In this document: positions 1-6,141 of the stretch, piece by piece | Numbering within the stretch: position 1 is the first letter of the stretch | Layout of the letters: every line of letters starts with the position of its first letter | NCBI GenBank assembly: GCA_031272345.1 | Contig: JAISTZ010000111.1 | Location: 1-7,726, forward strand | DNA: 7,726 nucleotides | From: Spirochaetaceae bacterium | GTDB lineage: Bacteria; Spirochaetota; Spirochaetia; Treponematales; Treponemataceae | Reading direction: 5' to 3' | Notes under the pieces: generated by a model | What the model was told of the DNA's origin: nothing | What the model saw: the letters and a program-made list of their open reading frames with translations, nothing else | Databases searched by the model: none | Program-made: the position numbers and the translations under genes

Positions 1-9
1 TAGTTTGAT

Positions 10-28
10 GGGGGGGGGGGGGGGGGGG
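10..28. repeat. Poly-G homopolymer run, 19 bases
   Basis: An uninterrupted run of 19 G lies in an otherwise AT-rich intergenic stretch (1-171) that holds no supportable gene. Tracts of this length are prone to slipped-strand length change, and poly-G tracts near promoters are known to vary expression of surface-protein genes in Treponema. Any gene it might control lies left of the window. A sequencing or assembly artefact at a contig end is an equally good explanation. Confidence 0.9.
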
Positions 29-84
29 TAGATAATTAAATTGCAACGACATAAAAGCCCGCATGAAACAACCACGCTCACTGG

Positions 85-98
85 CCGCCTGGTGGCGG
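85..98. repeat. Short GC-rich inverted repeat in intergenic region
   Basis: CCGCC (85-89) and GGCGG (94-98) form a perfect 5-bp stem around a TGGT loop in the AT-rich gap left of the aminopeptidase gene. There is no adjacent T-run in either direction, so it is not a convincing terminator. It may be a minor RNA structure or chance. Confidence 0.3.
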
Positions 99-123
99 AA
101 CAAACTTACTATTAACATAGCAC

Positions 124-150
124 AAAAAAAAATCCCTGTCAAGGATTTTT
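124..150 (-). terminator. Rho-independent terminator after the aminopeptidase gene (possibly bidirectional)
   Basis: An 8-bp perfect stem pairs positions 128-135 with 143-150 around a 7-base loop. Read on the minus strand, the stem is followed by a run of nine T (plus-strand A at 124-132). It begins 21 bases past the aminopeptidase stop codon. The plus-strand reading also ends in five T (146-150), so it could stop transcription from both sides. Confidence 0.75.
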
Positions 151-171
151 GCGGAAAATTGGGAAAAAAAT

Positions 172-1272
172 TTATTTTTTTTCAGCCTGTCCCTGCATCC
201 GGAGCTTCTCCAGGGCCGCCCACGGGTCCTTCGCCTTTTTGACCGCCCCGGCCACGTCCGACACGAAGGCAGCCAGGTCTCCCCCGTAGGACTCGTACAG
301 CTCGGCGAACCGGTTCCGGTGTTCCCCGTAGAGCAGGTACAGACTGATGAACCCGTTGTTCACCCCGCGTTCCGGGAGGGATTCGTAATTTTTTGTTTTA
401 TACCTGGTTGAATAGGACTGGGCGAACCGGGTTTTAAAGCTTTCTATGACCGACTTTTTCCGCCCCAGTTTTTCGTCCTCCGAAAGGAGGGGGGACGAGT
501 AGACCTCCCGCAGCAGGTCCGCCAGGGCCGACATGTCCTTCCGGAAGGTTTCCGCGTCCCCTGCGGCGGCGATTCTGCGCTCCGCCGTCTCCCCGGCGGC
601 CTCCCTGCCGTAGCGGTCTTCGATGTAGAGGAGGGCCGCGGTGTCCCCCACGAAGGACGCGAATTCCTCGTTAAAATCCGCGTGATTCTTTACGAACACC
701 CGGGCGTGGGTTTCCTCGTGGAGGATGAGCCTGGCCAGCTCGTATTCGCTGTAGTCCTCCATAAACGAGTAGAGGGGGTCCGTGAAAAAACCGAGGGTGG
801 AAAAGGCGTCCACCCGGCGGAGGACCACGTCGAGGTTTTTTGCTTCCAGCCGCTTGACCTCCGCCTCAGCGTCGTCCCTGCGGAAAAAACCCTTGTAGGG
901 CAGACGGCCCACAAAGGGGTAGCGCCACGTCCAGGGCTCCAGGGAGAGGGCCGGGGCCGCCTGAATCACCAGGGCAACGTAGTCCCGCTCCAGGGCGATG
1001 TAGGTTGAAAAATTTTTCCCCCTGGAAAGCCCCGCGTGTTCCACCCCGAAGGCCTTGATGTCCTCCGCCAGGGCGAGGAAGTCCCTGGTTTTGCCGCTGA
1101 CCCCGGAGTCTCCGAGGAGCCCCTTGACGCTCCGTGCGGAGGCCCGCATGGCCAGGAAGGACCCCGCCTGGGTGGTGAGGTAGCACCCCGAAAGGACCGC
1201 CCAGGCCGCGGCCAGGGTGACGGAACGGACGGCCCCCCGGCCCAGGCCGGCGCGTTTTTTTGCTGCTCCCAT
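172..1272 (-). CDS. Predicted zinc aminopeptidase, membrane lipoprotein (COG4324 family)
   Basis: This 366-residue protein matches the family annotated as 'predicted aminopeptidase'. Seen in the sequence: a basic N-terminus and hydrophobic stretch (about residues 15-29) ending in the lipobox LSGC, with Cys30 as the probable lipidated residue. There is a zinc-protease motif HEETH at 185-189. The segment NEEFASFVG at 201-209 carries the Glu (202) that is the likely third zinc ligand. The preceding text (STLGFFTDPL, 158-167) also fits the family. The expected role is a membrane-anchored peptidase acting outside the cytoplasmic membrane; its substrate is unknown. The ATG is the only sensible start because it gives the complete signal peptide, but no Shine-Dalgarno sequence precedes it. 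The gene lies 58 bases after ydbC on the same strand. Family assignment is firm; catalytic activity is inferred from the motif. Confidence 0.87.
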   Translation of the reverse strand: MGAAKKRAGLGRGAVRSVTLAAAWAVLSGCYLTTQAGSFLAMRASARSVKGLLGDSGVSGKTRDFLALAEDIKAFGVEHAGLSRGKNFSTYIALERDYVALVIQAAPALSLEPWTWRYPFVGRLPYKGFFRRDDAEAEVKRLEAKNLDVVLRRVDAFSTLGFFTDPLYSFMEDYSEYELARLILHEETHARVFVKNHADFNEEFASFVGDTAALLYIEDRYGREAAGETAERRIAAAGDAETFRKDMSALADLLREVYSSPLLSEDEKLGRKKSVIESFKTRFAQSYSTRYKTKNYESLPERGVNNGFISLYLLYGEHRNRFAELYESYGGDLAAFVSDVAGAVKKAKDPWAALEKLRMQGQAEKK

Positions 1273-1278
1273 GGGAAT

Positions 1279-1306
1279 ATTCTAGGGGGAGCGCCGAAAA
1301 AGTCAA
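1279..1306 (-). promoter_or_regulatory. Candidate sigma-70-type promoter giving a leaderless aminopeptidase mRNA
   Basis: On the minus strand, TTGACT (1301-1306) and TAGAAT (1279-1284) are separated by 16 bases, each matching five of six consensus positions. Only six bases (1273-1278) lie between the -10 box and the ATG, so the expected transcription start falls at or next to the A of the start codon. This agrees with the missing ribosome-binding site. The -35 box lies in the loop of a 6-bp inverted repeat (1292-1297 with 1307-1312), which may or may not matter. Confidence 0.45.
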
Positions 1307-1330
1307 TCGGCGTGTCCCCTGGGCCGGGCC

Positions 1331-1555
1331 CTACGTGAACATGGTGTCCAGGATCCCCTTGAGGGCCCTGAGCTCCTCCTCGGTGAAGGTGCAGCCCTTC
1401 CCCATCTTCTGGTGGTCCTCGGACCAGCTCCGGATGTCATACTTGGGCTCCCTATGGTTCCAGGACACCATGTTGAGTTCCAGGGGCCAGCCGCCCTTGC
1501 CCTTTCCGAGTTCCCCGTATTTTTGGGTTATCTCGAAGGAAAAATCATCTGCCAT
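1331..1555 (-). CDS. ydbC: YdbC/PC4-family single-stranded nucleic-acid-binding protein
   Basis: This complete 74-residue protein resembles the bacterial YdbC family, which has the fold of the eukaryotic coactivator PC4 and binds single-stranded DNA or RNA. The recognisable family text is LNMVSWNHREPKYDIRSW (27-44), followed by a DHQKMGKG-type segment and an acidic helix beginning TEEEL. The length equals that of the usual family member. The start is supported by AAGGAG (minus strand, 1562-1567) six bases upstream. YdbC proteins are thought to act in DNA replication, repair or transcription, but the physiological role is poorly defined. It may be co-transcribed with the aminopeptidase gene 58 bases downstream, although that gene has its own candidate promoter. 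Confidence 0.87.
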   Translation of the reverse strand: MADDFSFEITQKYGELGKGKGGWPLELNMVSWNHREPKYDIRSWSEDHQKMGKGCTFTEEELRALKGILDTMFT

Positions 1556-1584
1556 GTTGTGCTCCTTATGTTTTTTTCAGCTAT

Positions 1585-1614
1585 ACTATAGTGGCGGCCG
1601 TGCGGTTTTGGACA
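1585..1614 (-). promoter_or_regulatory. Weak candidate -10 element for ydbC
   Basis: TATAGT on the minus strand (1585-1590) matches five of six -10 positions and lies 30 bases upstream of the ydbC start codon. No good -35 sequence stands at the right distance (around 1608-1614). The overlapping plus-strand text TATACT (1582-1587) is an equally good -10 match, so the direction is uncertain. Confidence 0.25.
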
Positions 1615-1640
1615 CTTTTTGGGATTTTTTTTGAAAAAAC

Positions 1641-1669
1641 TTGTATCTTTGCGGATTTTTTACTATTAT
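1641..1669 (+). promoter_or_regulatory. Candidate promoter of the lipoprotein-LysM gene pair
   Basis: TTGTAT (1641-1646) and TATTAT (1664-1669) are separated by exactly 17 bases in an AT-rich stretch, 44 bases before the lipoprotein start codon. The -10 box matches five of six consensus positions, but the -35 box only the TTG. No other credible plus-strand promoter was seen between 1556 and 1713. Confidence 0.4.
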
Positions 1670-1701
1670 CTTGTAAACGGAGATTTTCAGCGCAGAGAAA
1701 T

Positions 1702-1709
1702 GGGAGGTG
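1702..1709 (+). promoter_or_regulatory. Ribosome-binding site that fixes the lipoprotein start
   Basis: GGGAGGTG ends four bases before the ATG at 1714. This placement, with the lipobox signal peptide beginning at that ATG, decides against the in-frame ATG at 1591. That earlier start would add 41 residues and bury the signal peptide. Confidence 0.8.
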
Positions 1710-1713
1710 CTGC

Positions 1714-2529
1714 ATGAAAAACAAGGCGTTTTTAGTTCTGTTTCTGGGAGCGGTGATCCTGTACGGCTGTTCATCCACTCCGCCGCCGGAAACTCCCCCT
1801 GTCACACCGGAAAAACCGGCGGAAGCCGCCGGTCAGGCCGAGCCCGTCAGTCAGGCGGAGCCCGTCAGTCAGGCCGAGCCCGCCGGTCCGGTTGAACCCG
1901 AGGTTCCCCAGGAACCCGCAGAATCCCTAACCGGGGAAGACTCACGTCCAAAGGCCCAGGACTCGGAGGAAGAGGCCGCCCAGGTACAGGCCGCGCGGGA
2001 CGACGCCATGGCGAGCAGGGAAAAAGCTCTGGGCGTCAAGGCGGATGTGTCCGGCAAGGACGATTTCGCCGCCGCCGAGGCGCTCCTTTCCCAGGGGAAT
2101 CAAAAACTCGAAAACAACCAGGGTGAATCCGCGCTCAGCGACTTTGAGGCCGCCCGGGCGGCCTATGACGGCCTGTTCCTCACCGCGGTCTCCCGCCGGG
2201 AGGAGGCCAGCAGGGCCATACAGCAGGCTGAGCAAAAAACCCGGGAGGTCGAGGAATTCGCGCTCCAGGCCGATGAGATCGCCCCCCTTGAGGACGAGGC
2301 CGCCCCCGTTGAGGACGAGACCGCCCCTGCTGAGGGCGAGGCCGCCCCCGCTGAAGGCGAAGGCCCCGTTGAGCAAGAGATTGCCCCCCCTGAGGACGAG
2401 GCCGCCACCGTTGAGGGTGACATCACCCCTGTTGAGGACGAGGCCGCCACCGTTGAGGGCGGCATCACCCCTGTTGAAGGCGAAGCCCCCGTTGAGGACG
2501 AGGGCGTTTCTGAGGAGGATGAGGAATGA
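1714..2529 (+). CDS. Repeat-rich acidic lipoprotein, spirochaete envelope type
   Basis: The protein has 271 residues. Residues 1-18 form a lipoprotein signal peptide ending in LYG before Cys19, so the mature protein should be lipid-anchored. Residues 20-70 are rich in Pro, Ala and Glu and include three tandem QAEPVS-like hexapeptides. Residues 91-189 are predominantly helical (Ala, Glu, Arg, Gln) and look like the DUF4398-type or TPR-like helical domain of treponemal lipoproteins; this is a judgement by eye. Residues 190-271 consist of twelve acidic 6-7 residue units with consensus A-P-V-E-D-E-A, giving a strongly negative, probably disordered tail. The stop codon overlaps the start of the LysM gene (ATGA), implying translational coupling and a shared envelope role. 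No enzymatic motif is visible, so a structural or scaffolding function is only inferred. Confidence 0.8.
   Translation: MKNKAFLVLFLGAVILYGCSSTPPPETPPVTPEKPAEAAGQAEPVSQAEPVSQAEPAGPVEPEVPQEPAESLTGEDSRPKAQDSEEEAAQVQAARDDAMASREKALGVKADVSGKDDFAAAEALLSQGNQKLENNQGESALSDFEAARAAYDGLFLTAVSRREEASRAIQQAEQKTREVEEFALQADEIAPLEDEAAPVEDETAPAEGEAAPAEGEGPVEQEIAPPEDEAATVEGDITPVEDEAATVEGGITPVEGEAPVEDEGVSEEDEE
1834..1887 (+). repeat. Three 18-base tandem repeats in the lipoprotein gene
   Basis: Units at 1834-1851, 1852-1869 and 1870-1887 encode QAEPVS, QAEPVS and QAEPAG. The first two differ at a single base, which points to recent duplication. Multiples of three keep the reading frame, so copy number could vary without loss of the protein. 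Confidence 0.85.
2281..2526 (+). repeat. Acidic heptad-coding 21-base repeats with a 42-base near-exact duplication
   Basis: Twelve consecutive units of about 21 bases (two are 18) encode variants of A-P-V-E-D-E-A through the C-terminus of the lipoprotein. Within them, 2395-2436 and 2437-2478 are copies of one 42-base, 14-residue unit and differ at only three positions. The array is in frame and runs to the stop codon. Confidence 0.85.
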
Positions 2530-3197
2530 AAAAGATACTGATTCCGGTCATATTCGCCGTTGGCGGGCTTCTCTTTGCCGCCAGCTACACCAATAACGAG
2601 TACCAGGCCCGGTCCCGCAGGTACATGCGCCAGGCAAACGAGGCCTTCGAGGAGGGTGACTACGAAAAAGCCATCGAGTTTTCCCGGATCGCCGAGGAAA
2701 ACGCGGAGCTTTCCCGGGCCTACATCACCAAAATGATCGCCCGGTCCGAGGCAAACACGGCAATCATGCGGGCTAACACCAGGATCCAGTGGGCCGAGGG
2801 CATCCACGCCGACGCGAACTACCCCGCGGCCTTTTCCGCGGGCAAGGAGGAACTCGGAATAGCCCTGGACGCCTTCGCCAAAGAAGACTACGACGCCGCC
2901 CGTGAGGCCGCCCAGCGCGTACTGGACACCCTGGCGGACATCGAGGAGACCCCCCCCCTTCCAAAGTTCTACGTGGTCCGTCCCTGGGAGCAATCCCGGG
3001 ACTGCTTCTGGAACATCGCGGGCCGTCCCTATGTGTACAACAATTCCCGGCTCTGGGAAAAACTCTACCAGGCGAACAAACATGCGCTGGAAGATCCGGC
3101 AGACCCCAACCTGATTCATCCCGGTATGCGGCTGGAGATTCCGAGCATCGCCGGGGAGGTCCGGGCCGGGGACTACGGTCCCGCCGCCAGGGACTAA
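2526..3197 (+). CDS. Exported helical-repeat protein with C-terminal LysM domain
   Basis: The 223-residue protein starts with a basic residue pair and a hydrophobic stretch (about 4-19) that looks like a signal peptide or membrane anchor; no lipobox Cys is present. Residues about 28-140 are helical, with TPR-like pieces such as ANEAFEEGDYEKAIEFS (37-53) and a second similar segment, AFAKEDYDAAREAAQ (116-130). Residues 148-206 resemble a LysM domain: it opens YVVRPW, includes the W-x-x-L-Y-x-A-N segment at 177-184, and closes with the HPGMRLEIP segment at 198-206, the usual LysM ending. LysM domains bind peptidoglycan or related glycans. A periplasmic, wall-associated role with the upstream lipoprotein is inferred. 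Its ATG overlaps the upstream stop codon as ATGA, so it is probably translated by coupling. No catalytic domain is seen. Confidence 0.82.
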   Translation: MKKILIPVIFAVGGLLFAASYTNNEYQARSRRYMRQANEAFEEGDYEKAIEFSRIAEENAELSRAYITKMIARSEANTAIMRANTRIQWAEGIHADANYPAAFSAGKEELGIALDAFAKEDYDAAREAAQRVLDTLADIEETPPLPKFYVVRPWEQSRDCFWNIAGRPYVYNNSRLWEKLYQANKHALEDPADPNLIHPGMRLEIPSIAGEVRAGDYGPAARD

Positions 3198-3219
3198 GGA
3201 AGCGTCCCTAAGGATTTTT
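3189..3219 (+). terminator. Weak candidate terminator after the LysM gene
   Basis: AGGGAC (3189-3194) pairs perfectly with GTCCCT (3204-3209) around a nine-base loop that contains part of the stop codon. Five T follow at 3215-3219, five bases after the stem. The short stem and the offset T-run make it weak. It lies in the 36-base gap between convergent genes and has no T-run for the opposite strand, so no clear terminator for the nitrogenase-like operon was seen. Confidence 0.4.
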
Positions 3220-3233
3220 ACAGGGCGGGCGCC

Positions 3234-4748
3234 TTACGCCGGAGGCTGCTTGATGTAGGCGAAGGGGTCCCTGCCGTACCACTCCTTTTTGAACGGAAGC
3301 GCCGTGTTGGCCGCCATCTGCCGGTTGAATTCGCTGTTGCGGAATTTCATGGCAAGCCGCCGGGCGATCTCGAAGACCCCGGAGTAGCCGCAGTAGTTGA
3401 ACTGGGGGCCGAACAGGGGCAGGAGGGGCAGACCGTGCCTGGCGGCGATGTTGTTGCCGCCGATGTGGGCGATGAGCACGTCGGGCCGTATCCTGGTGAT
3501 GATGTTTGACGTTTCAAAGGGCTGATTGGTTGCCACGCTGAAGACCACGTCGTCGATGTCCCGGAGGGCGTCGAAAATCGGCTCCACGAACCGGTCGTAG
3601 TGGTGGGCCTTGAAGCCGACAACTTCCATGCCCAGGTCCTGAATCACCTCGGCGGTCGCCACGATGCGGACTTCCCCTCCCAGGAGGTAGGCCCGCTTGC
3701 CTTTGAGGACCTCCCGGAAGGGGGCGAGGGCTTCGTCCAGGGCGGCGTTTTCGTCGGCGATGAGGGCTTCCGCCTGGGCTTCGATTCCGAAGCGGGACGC
3801 CACCAGACGGAGCCACCGGCCGGTGTTCCTGCGCCCGATGGGAATCGTGTCGACCACGAAGGGGATGCCGTATTTGGTCTTGAGGTGCTCCACAAAGTAG
3901 TCGTCGTGGGTGCCGCAGAGACTGATGTTCAGGGCGTTCTCCAGGGCGTACTGGAAGTCCTCGGGTTCGGCGTAGCAGGGAATGAAGGTGACCTCCAGGT
4001 CCAGGGCCTGGAGAATCCGCTGAAATTCCAGTTCGTCCCCACGGCTCATGGAGCCCACGTTGAGCACATTCACCCTGCGGCTCCGGCGGTAAGCTTCCCT
4101 CTGGCGCTGTTCCTCGTCCACGTAAAGGGGGAGCCGCCTGTCCGGGAAGCGGATGTATTTCTTGAGGATGCCGTGGTACACCGCGTCGTAGGCGGTGGCC
4201 ATGAGCTTGGTCTTAAAGCCCTCGCAGTGAATCGGCACAAGGATCGCCGCGGTTTCTTTTTGCAGCTCCTTCAGCACGGAGTCGATGTCGTCCCCGATGA
4301 GGGCCGGAACGCAGGAGTTCGCCACGATGATGGACTCCGGGCGGAATTCCCTGTCCGCAAAGAGCACGGCCTCCCGCAGCTTTTGTTCGCCCCCGTTGAT
4401 CACGTCGCTTTCCCCGAGATTCGTGGTGAGCCAAATCAGATTTTCGGCCTTTGGGTCCCGGAAACGCTTCATGTCCTTGTTCCGCCCGTAGTTGCCCAGG
4501 GAACACATCCCGCAGCCCACGGGCCCGTGCATGATCACCACCGCGTTCCGTATCGACGTGAGCATCCCCAGACTCAGGGTGAACTGGCAGCCCTGGGCCT
4601 GTGTGAAGGCCCTGGAGGCCAGGTTGGTGCACCCCGACGCCAGGGCGCGCTCGCAGGTCTTGACTTGTGAACAGACGCCCCCAAAGGCGACTGCCGCCTT
4701 GAGCCGGTCCTCCCGTGAGGGCGGCCCCTTTGCTTGCAAAAAATCCAT
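3234..4748 (-). CDS. Nitrogenase component 1-like protein, NifD-type subunit
   Basis: This 504-residue protein belongs to the nitrogenase component 1 superfamily and is closest in layout to NifD. Aligned by eye with Azotobacter NifD, the P-cluster cysteines correspond to Cys54, Cys79 (in HGPVGCG) and Cys146 (in NSCVPALIGDD). CEGF at 175-178 matches the NifD CEGF motif. Cys278 stands exactly 15 residues before YGIP, as cofactor ligand Cys275 does in NifD. The His442 ligand has no counterpart: no His occurs from 439 to 470, though Cys453 is nearby. Gln191 and His195 align with Met183 and Tyr187. An N-terminal part has three more cysteines (26, 32, 40). With the K-like partner it should form a cluster-bearing reductase fed by a NifH-type protein. 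It is the last gene of the operon, 19 bases after the K-like gene, with GGAGGT (4754-4759) before the start. Substrate is unknown; group IV and methylthio-alkane reductase-like enzymes are the candidates. A NifE-like scaffold is less likely given the CEGF motif. Confidence 0.85.
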   Translation of the reverse strand: MDFLQAKGPPSREDRLKAAVAFGGVCSQVKTCERALASGCTNLASRAFTQAQGCQFTLSLGMLTSIRNAVVIMHGPVGCGMCSLGNYGRNKDMKRFRDPKAENLIWLTTNLGESDVINGGEQKLREAVLFADREFRPESIIVANSCVPALIGDDIDSVLKELQKETAAILVPIHCEGFKTKLMATAYDAVYHGILKKYIRFPDRRLPLYVDEEQRQREAYRRSRRVNVLNVGSMSRGDELEFQRILQALDLEVTFIPCYAEPEDFQYALENALNISLCGTHDDYFVEHLKTKYGIPFVVDTIPIGRRNTGRWLRLVASRFGIEAQAEALIADENAALDEALAPFREVLKGKRAYLLGGEVRIVATAEVIQDLGMEVVGFKAHHYDRFVEPIFDALRDIDDVVFSVATNQPFETSNIITRIRPDVLIAHIGGNNIAARHGLPLLPLFGPQFNYCGYSGVFEIARRLAMKFRNSEFNRQMAANTALPFKKEWYGRDPFAYIKQPPA

Positions 4749-4767
4749 AGGTAACCTCCAAATCCTG

Positions 4768-6108
4768 TTATCGCGCCGCCACGAGGCTGGTCAGCACATC
4801 CTCGGTAAAGGTGAGCCCCCCGTTGAACCCCGCATAAGCCCGGTTCATCACGCACCGCCCCGTGACGGGGTAGCACACCGGGATGAGGGGATAGCCGAAT
4901 TCCTCCGCCAGGTCCCGCTCAAAGGAACTGCCGATGATCACCGTGGGGTTCATGCCGTCGTAGTAGCGGGTGTTCCGGTTCCGGGGCCACGCCTCCCGGA
5001 GGTATTTCTTCACCGACGAGGCGTCCGTGTCGAACCGGACCAGGGGCGTGATGCCCGAGTTCAACCCCTGGAACTGGGCCGCCACCAGGGCCTCCCGGTC
5101 TTCGTCCAGCGCGTCGGTCACCACGGCCAGCTCCGGGAGCCACCCCAGCTCGTCCGAGAGGAACCGGGTGATCGCCGGGGCGTAGTTCGAGTCCCCCAGG
5201 ACCAGGGCATACCGCTGGAGGTCCGCGTCGTTGTAGATGTCGGCGATTCGGGAAAAGTAGCCGTAGTAGAGGGACTTTTCTTCCCGGACAATCCGGTCGA
5301 CTTTTTGGGGATCAAGCGACAGGGCCTTGCCCACGTCCCGGAGGAACCGCTCCCCCGCCTCAGCGCCGATGGGGAAGGGAGTCACCAGGCAGGGGACCCC
5401 GTGGACTTCCTCAAAGTACCGCCCGCTCTCGATTCCCGCATTGTTCGACACGACCACGGTGAGCCCCGCGCCGCCCGCGTGTTTCAGGTTGTCCAGGGTT
5501 TCCCCCTCGCCGAAGAAGGTGTTCACCCTGAGATCCAGCCGTTCCAGGAGGCGCTTTATTTCCCGGAGATTCCCCTTCCAGAACACGTCCTGGGCGGGCA
5601 CGATTCCCAGGACATTCACCGTGCGGGGGTCCCTGGCGGCTTTTTTCTCCACGAATGTGTCGATGAGCCCCTTGAGGATGAGTTCGTACCCGGTGAACGA
5701 AGTGCCCTTGAAGCTCGGGGTGGGGATGCCGATGACGGGCTTGCCTTCCCGCTCGAATTCCCGGGCAACCCCCGCTGTGTTGTCCCCGATCATGTCCACC
5801 ATGCAGCCCGTGACGACCACGTAGAGGTCCCCGTCGACGAGCTCCAGAGTCGACCGGATCTGCTCCCGGAGCCGGGTCTCCCCGCCGAACACCACGTCCT
5901 GCTCCACCACATTGGAGCTCGGCATGGCGTTGCCCCCGCAGTAGCCACCGCCCATGTATCCCGCCCCGGCATTGATGGCGATGTTCAGGTTCTGGCCGCA
6001 CCCGGCGGACCCGTGGATAATCGTGATGGCCCTGGGCAGGGCCTGGAGGGTGGCGATCGCGCCCCCCAAGGCGCAGGAATACCTGGGCCGGTCAATAAAT
6101 TTGCTCAT
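4768..6108 (-). CDS. Nitrogenase component 1-like protein, NifK-type subunit
   Basis: This 446-residue protein is the probable beta-type partner of the NifD-like protein. The three P-cluster cysteines of NifK correspond to Cys12 (SCALGGA), Cys37 (in HGSAGCG, matching NifK HGSQGC) and Cys102 (in GCMVDMIGDN, matching the NifK CMAEVIGDD text). The segment EQDVVFGG (69-76) matches the NifK EDAAVFGG region, and TPFPIGAEAGERFL (243-256) is a typical family stretch. Compared with Azotobacter NifK it lacks the long N-terminal extension, since the first P-cluster Cys comes at residue 12. It has a Gly-rich insert-like loop with an extra Cys57. AAGGAG (minus strand, 6114-6119) stands five bases before the ATG. 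It follows cysK by 33 bases and precedes the D-like gene by 19, so all three are probably one transcript. Both subunits having full P-cluster ligand sets argues for an active electron-transfer partner rather than a relic. Confidence 0.85.
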   Translation of the reverse strand: MSKFIDRPRYSCALGGAIATLQALPRAITIIHGSAGCGQNLNIAINAGAGYMGGGYCGGNAMPSSNVVEQDVVFGGETRLREQIRSTLELVDGDLYVVVTGCMVDMIGDNTAGVAREFEREGKPVIGIPTPSFKGTSFTGYELILKGLIDTFVEKKAARDPRTVNVLGIVPAQDVFWKGNLREIKRLLERLDLRVNTFFGEGETLDNLKHAGGAGLTVVVSNNAGIESGRYFEEVHGVPCLVTPFPIGAEAGERFLRDVGKALSLDPQKVDRIVREEKSLYYGYFSRIADIYNDADLQRYALVLGDSNYAPAITRFLSDELGWLPELAVVTDALDEDREALVAAQFQGLNSGITPLVRFDTDASSVKKYLREAWPRNRNTRYYDGMNPTVIIGSSFERDLAEEFGYPLIPVCYPVTGRCVMNRAYAGFNGGLTFTEDVLTSLVAAR

Positions 6109-6141
6109 GTTGTCTCCTTGTCTCCTTCAAAAACGGCGCCC

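Noticed and set aside
63..239. Small plus-strand frame of 58 codons starting MKQPRSLAAWW
   Set aside because: There is no Shine-Dalgarno sequence, it runs through the terminator and into the antisense of the aminopeptidase gene, and it matches no family I recognise.
1591..1713. Earlier in-frame ATG for the lipoprotein gene
   Set aside because: It would add 41 residues before a perfect lipoprotein signal peptide, lies upstream of the candidate promoter, and has no ribosome-binding site; the ATG at 1714 has GGGAGGTG close by.
2163..3119. A 318-codon minus-strand frame over the lipoprotein and LysM genes
   Set aside because: The Ser/Pro-rich repeats are simply the reverse complement of the acidic repeat array. 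The plus-strand genes have signal peptides, ribosome site and domain matches.
3600..4670. A 356-codon plus-strand frame antisense to the NifD-like gene
   Set aside because: It has the same antisense-shadow composition, no ribosome site of note, and the opposite strand carries clear family motifs.
3234..6108. Assignment as canonical Mo-, V- or Fe-nitrogenase nifD/nifK
   Set aside because: The His442, Gln191 and His195 equivalents are absent, the K-like subunit is shortened, and cysK lies in the operon. Only a nitrogenase-like (component 1 superfamily) call is supported.
3234..6108. Assignment as CfbD or protochlorophyllide/chlorophyllide reductase
   Set aside because: Those enzymes lack the active-site cofactor cysteine and do not need NifB. 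Here Cys278 is present, nifB is in the operon and no tetrapyrrole genes are visible.
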